Made by a program: the position numbers and the translations under genes
Notes under the pieces: generated by a model
Database searches by the model: none
Told to the model about the DNA's origin: nothing
What the model saw: the letters and a program-made list of their open reading frames with translations, nothing else
Shown: positions 45,641-54,103 of the stretch, piece by piece
Position numbering within the stretch: position 1 is the first letter of the stretch
Layout of the letters: every line of letters begins with the position of its first letter
Assembly (NCBI RefSeq): GCF_001721645.1
Contig: NZ_CP017141.1
Span: forward strand, 2,232,001-2,296,000
DNA from: Pedobacter steynii
GTDB lineage: Bacteria > Bacteroidota > Bacteroidia > Sphingobacteriales > Sphingobacteriaceae
DNA length: 64,000 bases
Reading direction: 5' to 3'

Positions 45641-46471
45641 ATGATAAAAGAGTTTTCATACAAACAGTTCGGCAATTTAGAATTTACGCAGTCAAGCCTT
45701 GATGAGCATAAACTTTTGTCGGTCCATGACCATATCAAAATACTGTTTATCCCCGAAGGAAATAAGGTCAGGGTTGATTTTCAGGAATTCGTAATAGCAA
45801 CAGATTCATTGCTATTTATTAATCCAAAAGTAGTGATTAAACCAAATGACGCTGAGGAAACCGGAGGGACACTACTGCATTTTAACAAAGATTTTTATTG
45901 TATTGAAATTCATGACCAGGAAGTTGCTTGTGATGGTATTTTATACAATAATGTATTTGAAGTCCCATTCATTGAGTTGGACGAAAATCAATCGGCAGAT
46001 ATACAGAAAATAATCCGGGACATACAGCTTGAAATGCAAAATGAAGATGCCAGCACTGAAGAAATGCTGCGGATTTTACTAAAGCTGATTATTCTGAAAT
46101 CAACACGAATTTGGAAACAACAACATCAACTGTCACAGCAAGAGCAGCAAACGGATGTTCAGTTTTTAAGGAAATTCAGCAAACTGGTAGAACAGCATTA
46201 CAAAACTCACCATACTGTAGCTGACTATGCGGATATGCTTTTTCTTACGCCAAAAAACCTTAGTAAAAAAATAGGTTTGCTCAGTAAAGACACGCCAAAC
46301 GACATTATTAAAAACAGAATTATCCTCGAAAGTAAACGCCTTTTGGCTCACACCACCATTACCGTTAAAGAAATAGCCTACAGCTTAAATTATCAGGACG
46401 ATGCTTATTTTGTTCGTTTCTTTACAAAAAACGCAGGCATTTCTCCGCTTTCATTCCGCAAACAATTCTAA
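45641..46471 (+). CDS. AraC-family transcriptional regulator
   Basis: A 276-aa cytoplasmic regulator. An N-terminal cupin-like sensing region (about 1-120, FIPEGNKVRVDFQEFVI, LLHFNKDFYCIEIHDQE) is followed by a linker and a C-terminal AraC domain (about 178-275). Its HTH motifs are VADYADMLFLTPKNLSKKI and VKEIAYSLNYQDDAYFVRFF. It ends in a perfect terminator 20 nt later. The next two transcription units (Dps, hydrolase-cupin) share an operator-like sequence, so this regulator probably controls them. The inducer is unknown; the target genes suggest oxidative or electrophile stress. Confidence 0.88.
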   Translation: MIKEFSYKQFGNLEFTQSSLDEHKLLSVHDHIKILFIPEGNKVRVDFQEFVIATDSLLFINPKVVIKPNDAEETGGTLLHFNKDFYCIEIHDQEVACDGILYNNVFEVPFIELDENQSADIQKIIRDIQLEMQNEDASTEEMLRILLKLIILKSTRIWKQQHQLSQQEQQTDVQFLRKFSKLVEQHYKTHHTVADYADMLFLTPKNLSKKIGLLSKDTPNDIIKNRIILESKRLLAHTTITVKEIAYSLNYQDDAYFVRFFTKNAGISPLSFRKQF

Positions 46472-46491
46472 GATAATATTGCCAAATATTT

Positions 46492-46521
46492 AAAAAGCAT
46501 GATTGTGAAATCATGCTTTTT
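46492..46521 (+). terminator. Intrinsic terminator after the AraC gene
   Basis: A perfect 13-bp stem (AAAAAGCATGATT with AATCATGCTTTTT) with loop GTGA; the 3' arm supplies the T run. It separates the regulator from dps. Confidence 0.85.
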
Positions 46522-46539
46522 GCGTTAAATCACATTTCA

Positions 46540-46604
46540 GGAAAAAAGTGCAATTGAAGGAGAAAAGTATCCATTGATGTGCTTTGCTATAGGACTGATC
46601 TTTG
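46540..46604 (+). promoter_or_regulatory. Operator-like sequence and promoter of dps
   Basis: GTGCAATT (46548-46555), 13 nt, then ATCCATTGAT (46569-46578), matching the sequence before the hydrolase gene. The ATTG within it serves as a -33-like element, followed after 20 nt by GATCTTTG (46597-46604), a -7-like element. The geometry is identical in the second copy. Confidence 0.65.
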
Positions 46605-46630
46605 GATCATCAAATAACAAATCATCAAAA

Positions 46631-47104
46631 ATGGAAATGAACATAGGAATTTCAGAAGGAAATCGCGAAAAAGTAGCCATAGAGTTATCAAAATTACTGG
46701 CCGATGAATATGTGCTTTATACAAAAACAAAAGAGGCACATTGGAATGTAGAAGGCATTGATTTCTACGATAAACATAAGCTTTTTGACGAGCAGGCCGG
46801 TCAGTTATCAGACATGAACGATAGTGTGGCCGAGCGAATCCGTACTTTGGGACATTCGGTTCCAGCTACATTAAAGGCTTTTCTCGAATTAACTCATTTG
46901 ACGGAAAATTCATTGCCGAAAAGCAATAGCCGAACTTTTATTAATGAGTTACTTATAGCGCATGAAATCATCATCGTTTTTCTGAGAGGAAACATTAACC
47001 TTTTCGCGAATGAATATGAGGATTTGGGTACAAGTGATTTTGTTACTGGCCTGATGCAGGGACATGAAAAAATGGCCTGGATTTTAAGAGCACATTTAAA
47101 ATAA
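46631..47104 (+). CDS. dps: Dps-family ferritin-like DNA-protection protein
   Basis: A 157-aa Dps protein, expected to form a dodecamer that oxidises and stores iron and shields DNA. The ferroxidase-site pattern is visible: TKEAHWNVEGIDFYDKHKLFDEQ, giving His, His/Asp and Glu ligands shared between subunits, then AERIRTLG and the C-terminal helix (GLMQGHEKMAWILRAHL). The ATG at 46631 is chosen over 46574: the upstream codons overlap the promoter and add a non-family stretch. It follows the AraC gene and its terminator and has its own promoter with the shared operator. Confidence 0.9.
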   Translation: MEMNIGISEGNREKVAIELSKLLADEYVLYTKTKEAHWNVEGIDFYDKHKLFDEQAGQLSDMNDSVAERIRTLGHSVPATLKAFLELTHLTENSLPKSNSRTFINELLIAHEIIIVFLRGNINLFANEYEDLGTSDFVTGLMQGHEKMAWILRAHLK

Positions 47105-47112
47105 ATGGTCTG

Positions 47113-47177
47113 GGGAAAAAGTGCAATTCAAAGCGAAATACATCCATTGATAGGCATTATGAATAACCCCAACTTTG
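47113..47177 (+). promoter_or_regulatory. Operator-like sequence and promoter of the hydrolase-cupin genes
   Basis: GTGCAATT (47121-47128), 13 nt, ATCCATTGAT (47142-47151), then CAACTTTG (47170-47177) 20 nt after ATTG. Every spacing equals that of the dps copy at 46540-46604, while the downstream DNA differs. Confidence 0.65.
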
Positions 47178-47216
47178 GAATATCAAATCAATAGAAACAA
47201 TTAAAATTATAAAGAC

Positions 47217-48038
47217 ATGAACAAGTTAACAGTTAAAGACGGAACAGAAATTTACTTCAAAGATTTAGGAACAGGACAACCAATTTTCTTTCACCATGGA
47301 TGGCCATTGTCATCTGACGATTGGGATGCGCAAATGATGTTTTTTTTAAACAAGGGATATAGAGTTATTGCCCACGACAGACGCGGTCACGGCAGATCAA
47401 CTCAAACGTTCACAGGTAATGATATGGATACCTATGCATCAGATGTGGCAGAATTAATCACATTTTTAGACCTTAAAAATGTCATACATGTAGGTCATTC
47501 AACAGGGGGTGGCGAAGCGATAAGATATGCTTCGAAGTTTGGCAAAGAACGTGTGGCCAAGGTGGTACTTATCAGTGCAATTACACCTTATATGATTGCG
47601 GATGAAAATAATCCTGAAGGGGTGCCATTGTCAGTTTTCGACGACATCAGAAACAATACACTCCACAACAGACAGCAGTTTTACCAAGATCTGACCGTTC
47701 CGTTTTACGGTTACAATAGAGAAAATGCCATCGTAAAAAAAGGCATTCAGGATAACTGGTGGAGACAAGGTATGATGGGCGGGATAAAAGCGCAATACGA
47801 TTGTATAAAAGTGTTTTCGGAAACTGATTTTACAGAAGATCTTAAAAGTGTAGAAATGCCGGTACTGGTACTTCATGGCGACGATGACCAGATTGTACCC
47901 TACGCTACTACGGCTGTAAAAGCTGCAGAACTGCTAAAAAATGGAAAGCTTATTATTTATCCAGGATTTTCACACGGAATGCCTACCATCAATGCAGAAA
48001 CAATTAATAATGACATTTTAGAATTTATCAATTCTTAA
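47217..48038 (+). CDS. Alpha/beta hydrolase (non-haem chloroperoxidase/esterase type)
   Basis: A 273-aa cytoplasmic alpha/beta hydrolase. HHGWPLSSDDWDAQM forms the oxyanion region, nucleophile S95 lies in VGHSTGGGE, the acid Asp is probably in LHGDDDQIVP and the His in GFSHGMP. AHDRRGHGRS is the strand-4 signature. The group is commonly annotated as non-haem chloroperoxidase or arylesterase; perhydrolase activity is often a side reaction, so the true substrate is unknown. It is followed 10 nt later by the cupin gene and shares its operator type with dps, suggesting co-induction under stress. Confidence 0.85.
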   Translation: MNKLTVKDGTEIYFKDLGTGQPIFFHHGWPLSSDDWDAQMMFFLNKGYRVIAHDRRGHGRSTQTFTGNDMDTYASDVAELITFLDLKNVIHVGHSTGGGEAIRYASKFGKERVAKVVLISAITPYMIADENNPEGVPLSVFDDIRNNTLHNRQQFYQDLTVPFYGYNRENAIVKKGIQDNWWRQGMMGGIKAQYDCIKVFSETDFTEDLKSVEMPVLVLHGDDDQIVPYATTAVKAAELLKNGKLIIYPGFSHGMPTINAETINNDILEFINS

Positions 48039-48048
48039 TCCTGACAAA

Positions 48049-48474
48049 ATGAAAAATTTAAAGATAAAAACACATAGAAAAAATTTATTTGCTGCAGTTG
48101 CTCTCTTCAGTTTCGCGGCATTTTTCACACCTGAATCTGCTTTTGCACAACAATCAGGAATAAGTCGTACAAACTTGCAAAGACATAATATTGAGATTTT
48201 GGGATATGAAACTATTCAGGCACGAATAGATTTTGAACCAGACTCCGCCTTCGGCATGCATTCACATCCAGGAGAAGAGATTATCTATGTACTCGAAGGT
48301 ATATTTGAATACCAGATAGAAGGGGAGAAGCCAGTTGTTCTTAAAGCAGGCGAAGTACTTTTTATTCCGGCTGGAAAGAATCATTCCGCCAAAAATATTG
48401 GTAAAGTTAAAGCCTCTGAGCTTGCAACTTACATTGTGAGGAAGGATAAGCCTCTTCTTGTAATGAAAAAATAA
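48049..48474 (+). CDS. Secreted cupin-domain protein
   Basis: A 141-aa protein with a long signal sequence (basic start, then AAVALFSFAAFF, ending AFAQQ) and a single small cupin barrel. The metal ligands of cupin motif 1 are visible in GMHSHPGEEIIYVLEG (His, His, Glu), and motif 2 reads PAGKNHSAKNIG (His). It may bind a metal and act as a dioxygenase, isomerase or binding protein; the reaction is unknown. It is translated 10 nt after the hydrolase, probably from the same transcript. Confidence 0.84.
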   Translation: MKNLKIKTHRKNLFAAVALFSFAAFFTPESAFAQQSGISRTNLQRHNIEILGYETIQARIDFEPDSAFGMHSHPGEEIIYVLEGIFEYQIEGEKPVVLKAGEVLFIPAGKNHSAKNIGKVKASELATYIVRKDKPLLVMKK

Positions 48475-48600
48475 GCAATCCTAAATAAGGGGCGTGCTAA
48501 AGAAAATTAATTCTTCTCTATTCATTAAGATCCTCTTTTCCGTTGCCGGGATACAATAAACTGTCAGCTCGCTCTGAAAAAGATTCCCGGGCGGGAGTTT

Positions 48601-51372
48601 TTAGTTTGGCTGTTGGGTCTTTTTGAATTCGCTTGGCCGCATACCGTATTTTGATTTAAAGACTGTAGAGAAATAATTTGGGGAAGAAAAACCAACCATA
48701 TAGGTAATTTCTGCTATGCTATAACGTTCGTTGATCAGCAGGTACTTTGCTTTTTTCAACCTCCTGTTCATAATATAGTCCGTTACACTGCAACCCAGTA
48801 AAGCTTTAACTTTCCGGTACAACTGAACCCTTGAAATTCCTATTTCCTTACTGATTTCATCAACACTAAAATTTTCATTAGAGAGGTTCTGCTCTACAAT
48901 TCCTGCGAAGTCGTTGATGAACTTTTTGTCCAGACTTTTTGAAATAGGTGGTTTACCTGAAGTACTGATGTCACTTACATAGTGGTTTTTGAGCAGGGAG
49001 CGGTTCTTTAACAGGCTTTTTACCGTTGCTACCAGATATTCGTAATTAAAAGGCTTTACAATATAAGCATCAGCCATACTTTCCATGCCGTTGATTTGCT
49101 GTTCAAGGCTACCGTGAGCAGACAATAATATAATCGGAATATGAGAAGTCCGGACATCAGATTTTAGCTTTTCAGTAAGCGAGCGTCCCGATGACCCTGG
49201 AAGCACAAGATCTGATATGATCAAATCAGGGACCTGTTCATATGCCGCGGTGATGCCTTTATCACCTGTGTCTGCAAGGAAAACTTCATAGTCTTCATCA
49301 AATTTATTACCCAGGTAATTCAGCAAATCATGGTTGTCCTCAATGATCAGGACTGATTCCTGTTTTATCGTTCTTAAGACATCCTGATTTCTTGGCTCAG
49401 GGGCATCATTGAGTCCTGTTGTATAAATTTTAGCATCCTCATACAGTGCTTCTTTGCTGGCTTTTCCTTTCCGCTTTTCCTCCTCCGCGAAGTGCGCATC
49501 ACCCAGTTGAAGCCTGATACTGAACTTTGTTCCCTGCCATTTTGTACTTTCAACTGTAATATCGCCGTGATGTAAGTTCATCAGTTCTTTAGATAATGAT
49601 AAACCGAGCCCGGATCCCTTTACTGCATTCGTTTGTGCCTGGTAGAAATACTCAAATACGTGCTCCATCTCTTCTGCTGCGATCCCTGGTCCGTTGTCTT
49701 TGATGGAAAGAAAGACCGATGCAGAATCATGAGTGATTTCTGCATAAATGATCCCATTGGCCGGGGTAAATTTCAACGCATTAGACAGTAGATTGAAGAT
49801 GACTTTATCGAGCATGTTGACATCAAACCATACGTTGATTTCCTGGGCATCTGTAATCAATCTGATGTCAATGTTCTTCTTTTTTGCACTATATTGAAAG
49901 CTCTCCAGAATGTCTTTTAAAAACGCTACAATATTATTCTGAGAAACGCTAAGCAACATTTTGTCGTGTTCAATCTTCCTGTAGTCGATCAGCTGATTGA
50001 TGAGCCTAAGCAACCGATAAACATTTTTGTGGATGAGATTTAGGTTTTTTTCAGCAACAGGCCTGATTTTTTCGTTATGGATCAGGTCTTCAAGCGGGGA
50101 GAGAATCAGCGTAAGCGGAGTACGAAATTCATGAGACATATTCGTGAAAAAGTTTAGCTTGGCTTCCGTTGCAGCTTCGGCTTTACCTGACATTTCTATC
50201 AGCTGGTTCCGTTGATTTAATATCTCCATGTTATTTGCCTCCAGGTCTTTATTAATCTTTCTGTTTTCCAGCAATGCATAAAGCGCGAGGCCGCCAAACA
50301 CTACGGAAAGAACCAGGGTGATTACGGTTACATTCAATACGATCTGCTGATTTTTGAAAAGTACCTTTTGCTCTTCGAGCAAGGTTCCCTGGCGTTCGAT
50401 ATCTTTTTGCTGACTGCTGAACTTATTCCATTGGAGCTTCATGAGGTCAACGTTTGTGGAATCGATGACTAGAGACTGTAAAATATTCTCTTTTGAAAAT
50501 GACTCTCTGTCCAGGATTTTAAAAGCGGTGCTAATGGCTTCCTTTCCCCCGGTGGGGTAAAGCACGCTGGCAGTAAGAATTTTGCTGCTCACCATTTGTA
50601 AGCCACCTCCCTGTCCGGGTAAAGCATCTATTCCGATCACTTTAATCTGTTCAGACAACTTGAGGTCATTTAAAACTTTCCTGCTTCCCGATGCCATCTG
50701 GTCATTGTGTGCAAAAACAGCATTCACATTCGTCAGGGAGTTTTTGATTTTAACCAGTTGCTCTTCGGTGTCTTTTTTTAGCCAGTTGCCATAAACCTGA
50801 TTTATAATTTTTATGCCGGGGTACTTTTTCAGCCCTTCATTGAATCCGCGCTGCCGTTCAATTGTTGGCGAAGAACCGGGAAGCCCCATTACCTCTACAA
50901 TATTTCCTTTACCTTTAAGTGCTTCTCCAGCGTACTCTCCCGCCATTTTTCCGATCTGGAAGTTGTCTGCCCCGACATAAGCCGTATAAGCGGAAGAAGC
51001 AGTCTTCCTGTCAATGATAATTACAGGGATTCCCTTGTTGTAGGCTTCCTCTACGATTGGAGTCAGGGGTTGGGCTTCATTTGGAGATATAATCAGGATA
51101 TTGATCCCTTTATTGATCATTTCCCCTGCTTGTTTGACCTGAAGCTTACTGTTACCATTTGCATCCGCATAGATCAGCTTCGCACCGGGATGCAAAGAAA
51201 GTTCCATTTTTACTTCTTCCAGCATCGTTCTTCGCCATAGATCAGAGCCGATACATTGAGAGAAGCCAATGGTATATACAGAATTTTCCTTTTGCTTTTC
51301 ACAACCCGAAAGGCTGAATAACAGAAAAAACACTAGGATAATGTTGTTAAGTCGACTAAATATGATTTTCAT
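48601..51372 (-). CDS. Fructan-type hybrid two-component regulator with periplasmic sugar-binding domain
   Basis: A 923-aa HTCS. The N-terminal hydrophobic segment ends in a lipobox-like LSGC. A type-I periplasmic binding protein domain (about 35-298, YTIGFSQCIGSDLWRRTM, VFAHNDQMASGSRKVL) replaces the propeller sensor of other HTCS proteins. Then come a membrane segment (about 343-368), HisKA with H414 in MSHEFRTP, HATPase (about 515-618), a receiver with D721 in IISDLVLP, and an AraC HTH (about 841-921). This layout is that of the fructose-sensing regulator of the Bacteroides levan locus, and the neighbours agree. The ATG at 51372 is preferred to 51393. It is transcribed away from the sugar porter. 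Confidence 0.92.
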   Translation of the reverse strand: MKIIFSRLNNIILVFFLLFSLSGCEKQKENSVYTIGFSQCIGSDLWRRTMLEEVKMELSLHPGAKLIYADANGNSKLQVKQAGEMINKGINILIISPNEAQPLTPIVEEAYNKGIPVIIIDRKTASSAYTAYVGADNFQIGKMAGEYAGEALKGKGNIVEVMGLPGSSPTIERQRGFNEGLKKYPGIKIINQVYGNWLKKDTEEQLVKIKNSLTNVNAVFAHNDQMASGSRKVLNDLKLSEQIKVIGIDALPGQGGGLQMVSSKILTASVLYPTGGKEAISTAFKILDRESFSKENILQSLVIDSTNVDLMKLQWNKFSSQQKDIERQGTLLEEQKVLFKNQQIVLNVTVITLVLSVVFGGLALYALLENRKINKDLEANNMEILNQRNQLIEMSGKAEAATEAKLNFFTNMSHEFRTPLTLILSPLEDLIHNEKIRPVAEKNLNLIHKNVYRLLRLINQLIDYRKIEHDKMLLSVSQNNIVAFLKDILESFQYSAKKKNIDIRLITDAQEINVWFDVNMLDKVIFNLLSNALKFTPANGIIYAEITHDSASVFLSIKDNGPGIAAEEMEHVFEYFYQAQTNAVKGSGLGLSLSKELMNLHHGDITVESTKWQGTKFSIRLQLGDAHFAEEEKRKGKASKEALYEDAKIYTTGLNDAPEPRNQDVLRTIKQESVLIIEDNHDLLNYLGNKFDEDYEVFLADTGDKGITAAYEQVPDLIISDLVLPGSSGRSLTEKLKSDVRTSHIPIILLSAHGSLEQQINGMESMADAYIVKPFNYEYLVATVKSLLKNRSLLKNHYVSDISTSGKPPISKSLDKKFINDFAGIVEQNLSNENFSVDEISKEIGISRVQLYRKVKALLGCSVTDYIMNRRLKKAKYLLINERYSIAEITYMVGFSSPNYFSTVFKSKYGMRPSEFKKTQQPN

Positions 51373-51673
51373 GGCATTGGTTCTCCAACTCACAGGGCAG
51401 AATAGCAGAGTTAAATATATAGAAAACGCTTCGATAACGAAAATGACTCCCTATGTTGAGCTTTCGAATGTTCCGGTATCATGTATCAAAACCTGAGTTT
51501 TTCTGATTCAAAATTGAAAGTCTTCAAAAATATAATTTATTAAAAAATTCTAACTATCTGATTTGTAGTTGGTTGTATGGTTGTTTGAATTTGTAGTTTT
51601 TAGAAACGATTTTGATGTTTTTCCTTTTCTCTTTGGTCTAATTTGCCATCATTAACCAATATAAACTTTGAGC
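51373..51673. promoter_or_regulatory. Divergent control region of the fructan locus
   Basis: This 301-bp gap lies between the fructan HTCS (minus) and the sugar porter (plus). The direct repeat ATTTGTAGTT occurs at 51561-51570 and 51589-51598 (28 bp apart), about 75 bp before the porter start, a plausible site for the HTCS. TTTG at 51611 and CTAATTTG at 51638-51645 resemble promoter elements, but the 23-nt spacer is too long. No ORF of interest. Confidence 0.35.
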
Positions 51674-53002
51674 ATGAAAAAATATTCCGTCCTGGCCTGG
51701 TCCATGGTCGTAGCCCTTGGAGGCTTTCTTTTTGGATTCGATACTGCTGTTATTTCCGGAGCGGAAAAGTCAATCCAGCAATTTTGGCAACTGTCTTCTT
51801 TCCAACATGGCTTTACCATTTCTATAGCACTTATTGGAACCGTAATCGGCTCACTTATAGGTTCAAGACCTTCAGATCATTTTGGCCGTAAAAATACTTT
51901 GTACTTTGTTGCTATCGCCTATTTGCTTTCTTCTATTGGTACTGCACTGGCCGGAGACTGGTCAGTTTTTTTAGCTTTCAGGTTTCTTGGCGGACTTGGA
52001 GTCGGGATATCATCTGTAACTGCACCGATATACATCTCAGAAATTTCTCCTGCACATAAAAGGGGAAGACTTGTTGGGTTATTCCAGTTTAATGTGGTTT
52101 TAGGAATTCTGATCTCTTACCTGTCCAACTACCTGATCAGTCAGGGTGGAGATTCGTCATGGCGATGGATGCTGGGTGTTCAGGCATTTCCTTCCTTTCT
52201 CTTTTTTGTGCTGATTTATTTCATACCCGAGAGTCCGAGATGGTTGATCTTAAAAAAGGGAGCTACCGAAAGTGCTTTAAAGATACTTAAGGTCATCAAT
52301 CCGCTGAATTGTGAAGAGGAACTGGCAGCTATCCAAAATTCTGCTTTGAAATCCTCTTCAGGAAACGAAGAAAATCTTTTCTCCAGAAAATATAAAACTC
52401 CGGTTATGCTGGCCATACTTTTTGCTTTTTTTAACCAGGTTTCGGGAATCAATGCCATCATTTATTATGCACCCAGAATTTTCGAAATGGCAGGTCTTGG
52501 CGCACACTCTTCTTTGCTTTCCACTGTAGGAATAGGGATGATCAATTTCATTTTCACTTTAATTGCAATCAATTTTATTGACCGGATTGGAAGAAGGGTA
52601 TTGATGTTGGTCGGTTCTTTTGGATTGATTGCTTCTCTTTTTCTGGTTGGTTTTACTTTTTATACCGAGAATTTTTCAGGCTTCGCAATTCCCGCTTATA
52701 TGATGTTATTTATTGCTTTTTTCGCTTTCTCTCAGGGTGCGGTGATCTGGGTTTTTATCTCCGAAATTTTCCCGAATTCGGTTCGTGCAAAGGGGCAGAC
52801 CCTTGGCAGCTCCACACACTGGATCATGGCCGCAGTTATCGCATTTTGCTTTCCATACCTGGCAGAAACCTTAGGCGGCGCGACGACCTTTTTCTTCTTT
52901 GCCGCAATGATGGTGCTTCAGCTAATTTTTGTCTGGAAACTAATGCCGGAGACCAAAGGCAAATCATTAGAACAGATTGGAACTAATTTAATCATGCATT
53001 AA
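51674..53002 (+). CDS. MFS sugar porter (probable fructose importer)
   Basis: A 442-aa inner-membrane transporter with 12 predicted helices and the sugar-porter signatures: GFLFGFDTAVISGA in helix 1, DHFGRKNT in loop 2-3, RFLGGLGVGISS, PESPRWL in the central loop, QVSGINAIIYYAP in helix 7, DRIGRR and PETKGKSLEQ at the end. It would carry free fructose into the cytoplasm for the kinase encoded 12 nt downstream, as in the Bacteroides levan locus. The ATG at 51674 is preferred to the TTG at 51668. Sugar specificity is inferred from the locus. Confidence 0.9.
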   Translation: MKKYSVLAWSMVVALGGFLFGFDTAVISGAEKSIQQFWQLSSFQHGFTISIALIGTVIGSLIGSRPSDHFGRKNTLYFVAIAYLLSSIGTALAGDWSVFLAFRFLGGLGVGISSVTAPIYISEISPAHKRGRLVGLFQFNVVLGILISYLSNYLISQGGDSSWRWMLGVQAFPSFLFFVLIYFIPESPRWLILKKGATESALKILKVINPLNCEEELAAIQNSALKSSSGNEENLFSRKYKTPVMLAILFAFFNQVSGINAIIYYAPRIFEMAGLGAHSSLLSTVGIGMINFIFTLIAINFIDRIGRRVLMLVGSFGLIASLFLVGFTFYTENFSGFAIPAYMMLFIAFFAFSQGAVIWVFISEIFPNSVRAKGQTLGSSTHWIMAAVIAFCFPYLAETLGGATTFFFFAAMMVLQLIFVWKLMPETKGKSLEQIGTNLIMH

Positions 53003-53014
53003 AATAAGACAAAT

Positions 53015-53944
53015 ATGAATTCCTCAGCTATAAAATCAGTAGTGTGTTTTGGTGAAATCCTTTGGGATAACCTTCCTGATGGCAAAAGACCGGGTGGTGC
53101 TCCTATGAATGTCGCCTATCACCTTCATAAATTAGGACTGCAAAGTCATTTGATCAGCAGCATTGGAAATGATGTTGCCGGAAAAGAGTTATTGGATTTT
53201 CTGAACGGGATAGGTATAGAAACGACCTGGATACAGACCAATGACAACTATGAAACCAGTCAGGTATTGGCGGCTATCAATGAGGAAAATGAAGTGAGTT
53301 ATGAGATTGTCGCTCCTGTTGCCTGGGATGATATCAGGTGGGAGGGAGAAATGGAAAACCTGATTAAAACAGCTGATGCATTTGTGTTTGGAAGTCTTTG
53401 TTCCAGAAACGAAGCTTCACGCTCCACATTATTAAAAATGTTGACCCATGCCCGTTACAAGGTGTTTGATGTGAACCTGAGGGCACCGCATTACAGCCCT
53501 GAATTGGTGTCAGATCTGCTGCGGCAGGCTGATCTGGTTAAAATAAATTCAGCTGAACTTCGCTTAATATCCGAATGGAGTAACATTTCCTATACAAGAG
53601 AGCTGGATTGCATTGAAGCCATTTTCGATAAGTTCGGAATGAAAGAAATCCTGATTACAAAGGGACCACATGGTGCAACTTATTACAATAGAAGCCTGAC
53701 CTATGAATATCCTGCGTATAGCATCAGTGTGGCAGATACCATAGGAAGCGGAGACTCCTTTCTGGCCGCATTTCTTGCCATGAAGCTTGCCGATGAACCG
53801 CTTGATGTTACGCTGGATTATGCGGTGGCAATGGGCGCATTTATTACGGCGCAGTCCGGAGCTTGTCCGGCATATTCAAAATTTGATTTCGACAGATTCA
53901 TCTGGAAGCGGAAATGGTGCGCACCGGACATTGCTTTCCAATAA
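53015..53944 (+). CDS. PfkB-family carbohydrate kinase, probable fructokinase
   Basis: A 309-aa cytoplasmic kinase. N-terminal FGEILWDNLPDGKRPGGAP carries the GG of the PfkB substrate site; DVNLRAPHYS and KINSAEL are further family segments; catalytic base D247 lies in DTIGSGDSF, the anion-hole motif. Fructokinases of this family make fructose 6-phosphate. It follows the MFS porter directly and precedes susC, consistent with internal processing of fructose released from fructans. Confidence 0.9.
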   Translation: MNSSAIKSVVCFGEILWDNLPDGKRPGGAPMNVAYHLHKLGLQSHLISSIGNDVAGKELLDFLNGIGIETTWIQTNDNYETSQVLAAINEENEVSYEIVAPVAWDDIRWEGEMENLIKTADAFVFGSLCSRNEASRSTLLKMLTHARYKVFDVNLRAPHYSPELVSDLLRQADLVKINSAELRLISEWSNISYTRELDCIEAIFDKFGMKEILITKGPHGATYYNRSLTYEYPAYSISVADTIGSGDSFLAAFLAMKLADEPLDVTLDYAVAMGAFITAQSGACPAYSKFDFDRFIWKRKWCAPDIAFQ

Positions 53945-53978
53945 TTAAACCAACCAATATAAACTTAAACCAAATTGT

Positions 53979-54008
53979 ATGAAAAGAAATGATACTTCAC
54001 CACCATAG
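53979..54008 (+). other. Possible 8-codon leader ORF ahead of the fructan susC
   Basis: ATG followed by codons for KRNDTSP and P, then TAG (peptide MKRNDTSPP). It lies 34 nt after the kinase stop and about 40 nt before a hairpin in the susC leader. Two prolines before a stop codon slow termination, so it could act in attenuation. It may equally be chance. Confidence 0.25.
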
Positions 54009-54049
54009 CTAAAGGCAATTTTCGCGAGCTAACTAACCAAATAGGGATA

Positions 54050-54069
54050 GGTCAATTGTAAAATTGACC
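54050..54069 (+). promoter_or_regulatory. Hairpin in the fructan susC leader
   Basis: GGTCAATT and AATTGACC form a perfect 8-bp stem with a GTAA loop, 34 nt before the susC ATG. The 3' arm runs into the palindrome GACCGGTC (54066-54073). It could be a terminator for the kinase, an attenuator or a processing site. Confidence 0.45.
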
Positions 54070-54103
54070 GGTCTTACCATACACTATTAATTATAACAAG
54101 GAA

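Noticed and set aside
47217..48038. Calling the alpha/beta hydrolase a true chloroperoxidase
   Set aside because: The motifs are those of serine esterases; halogenation in this group is generally a side activity, so only the fold is claimed.
48475..48600. Possible terminator between the convergent cupin and HTCS genes
   Set aside because: CCGGGA and TCCCGG can pair, but across about 40 nt of poorly structured sequence and without a clean T run; no call made.
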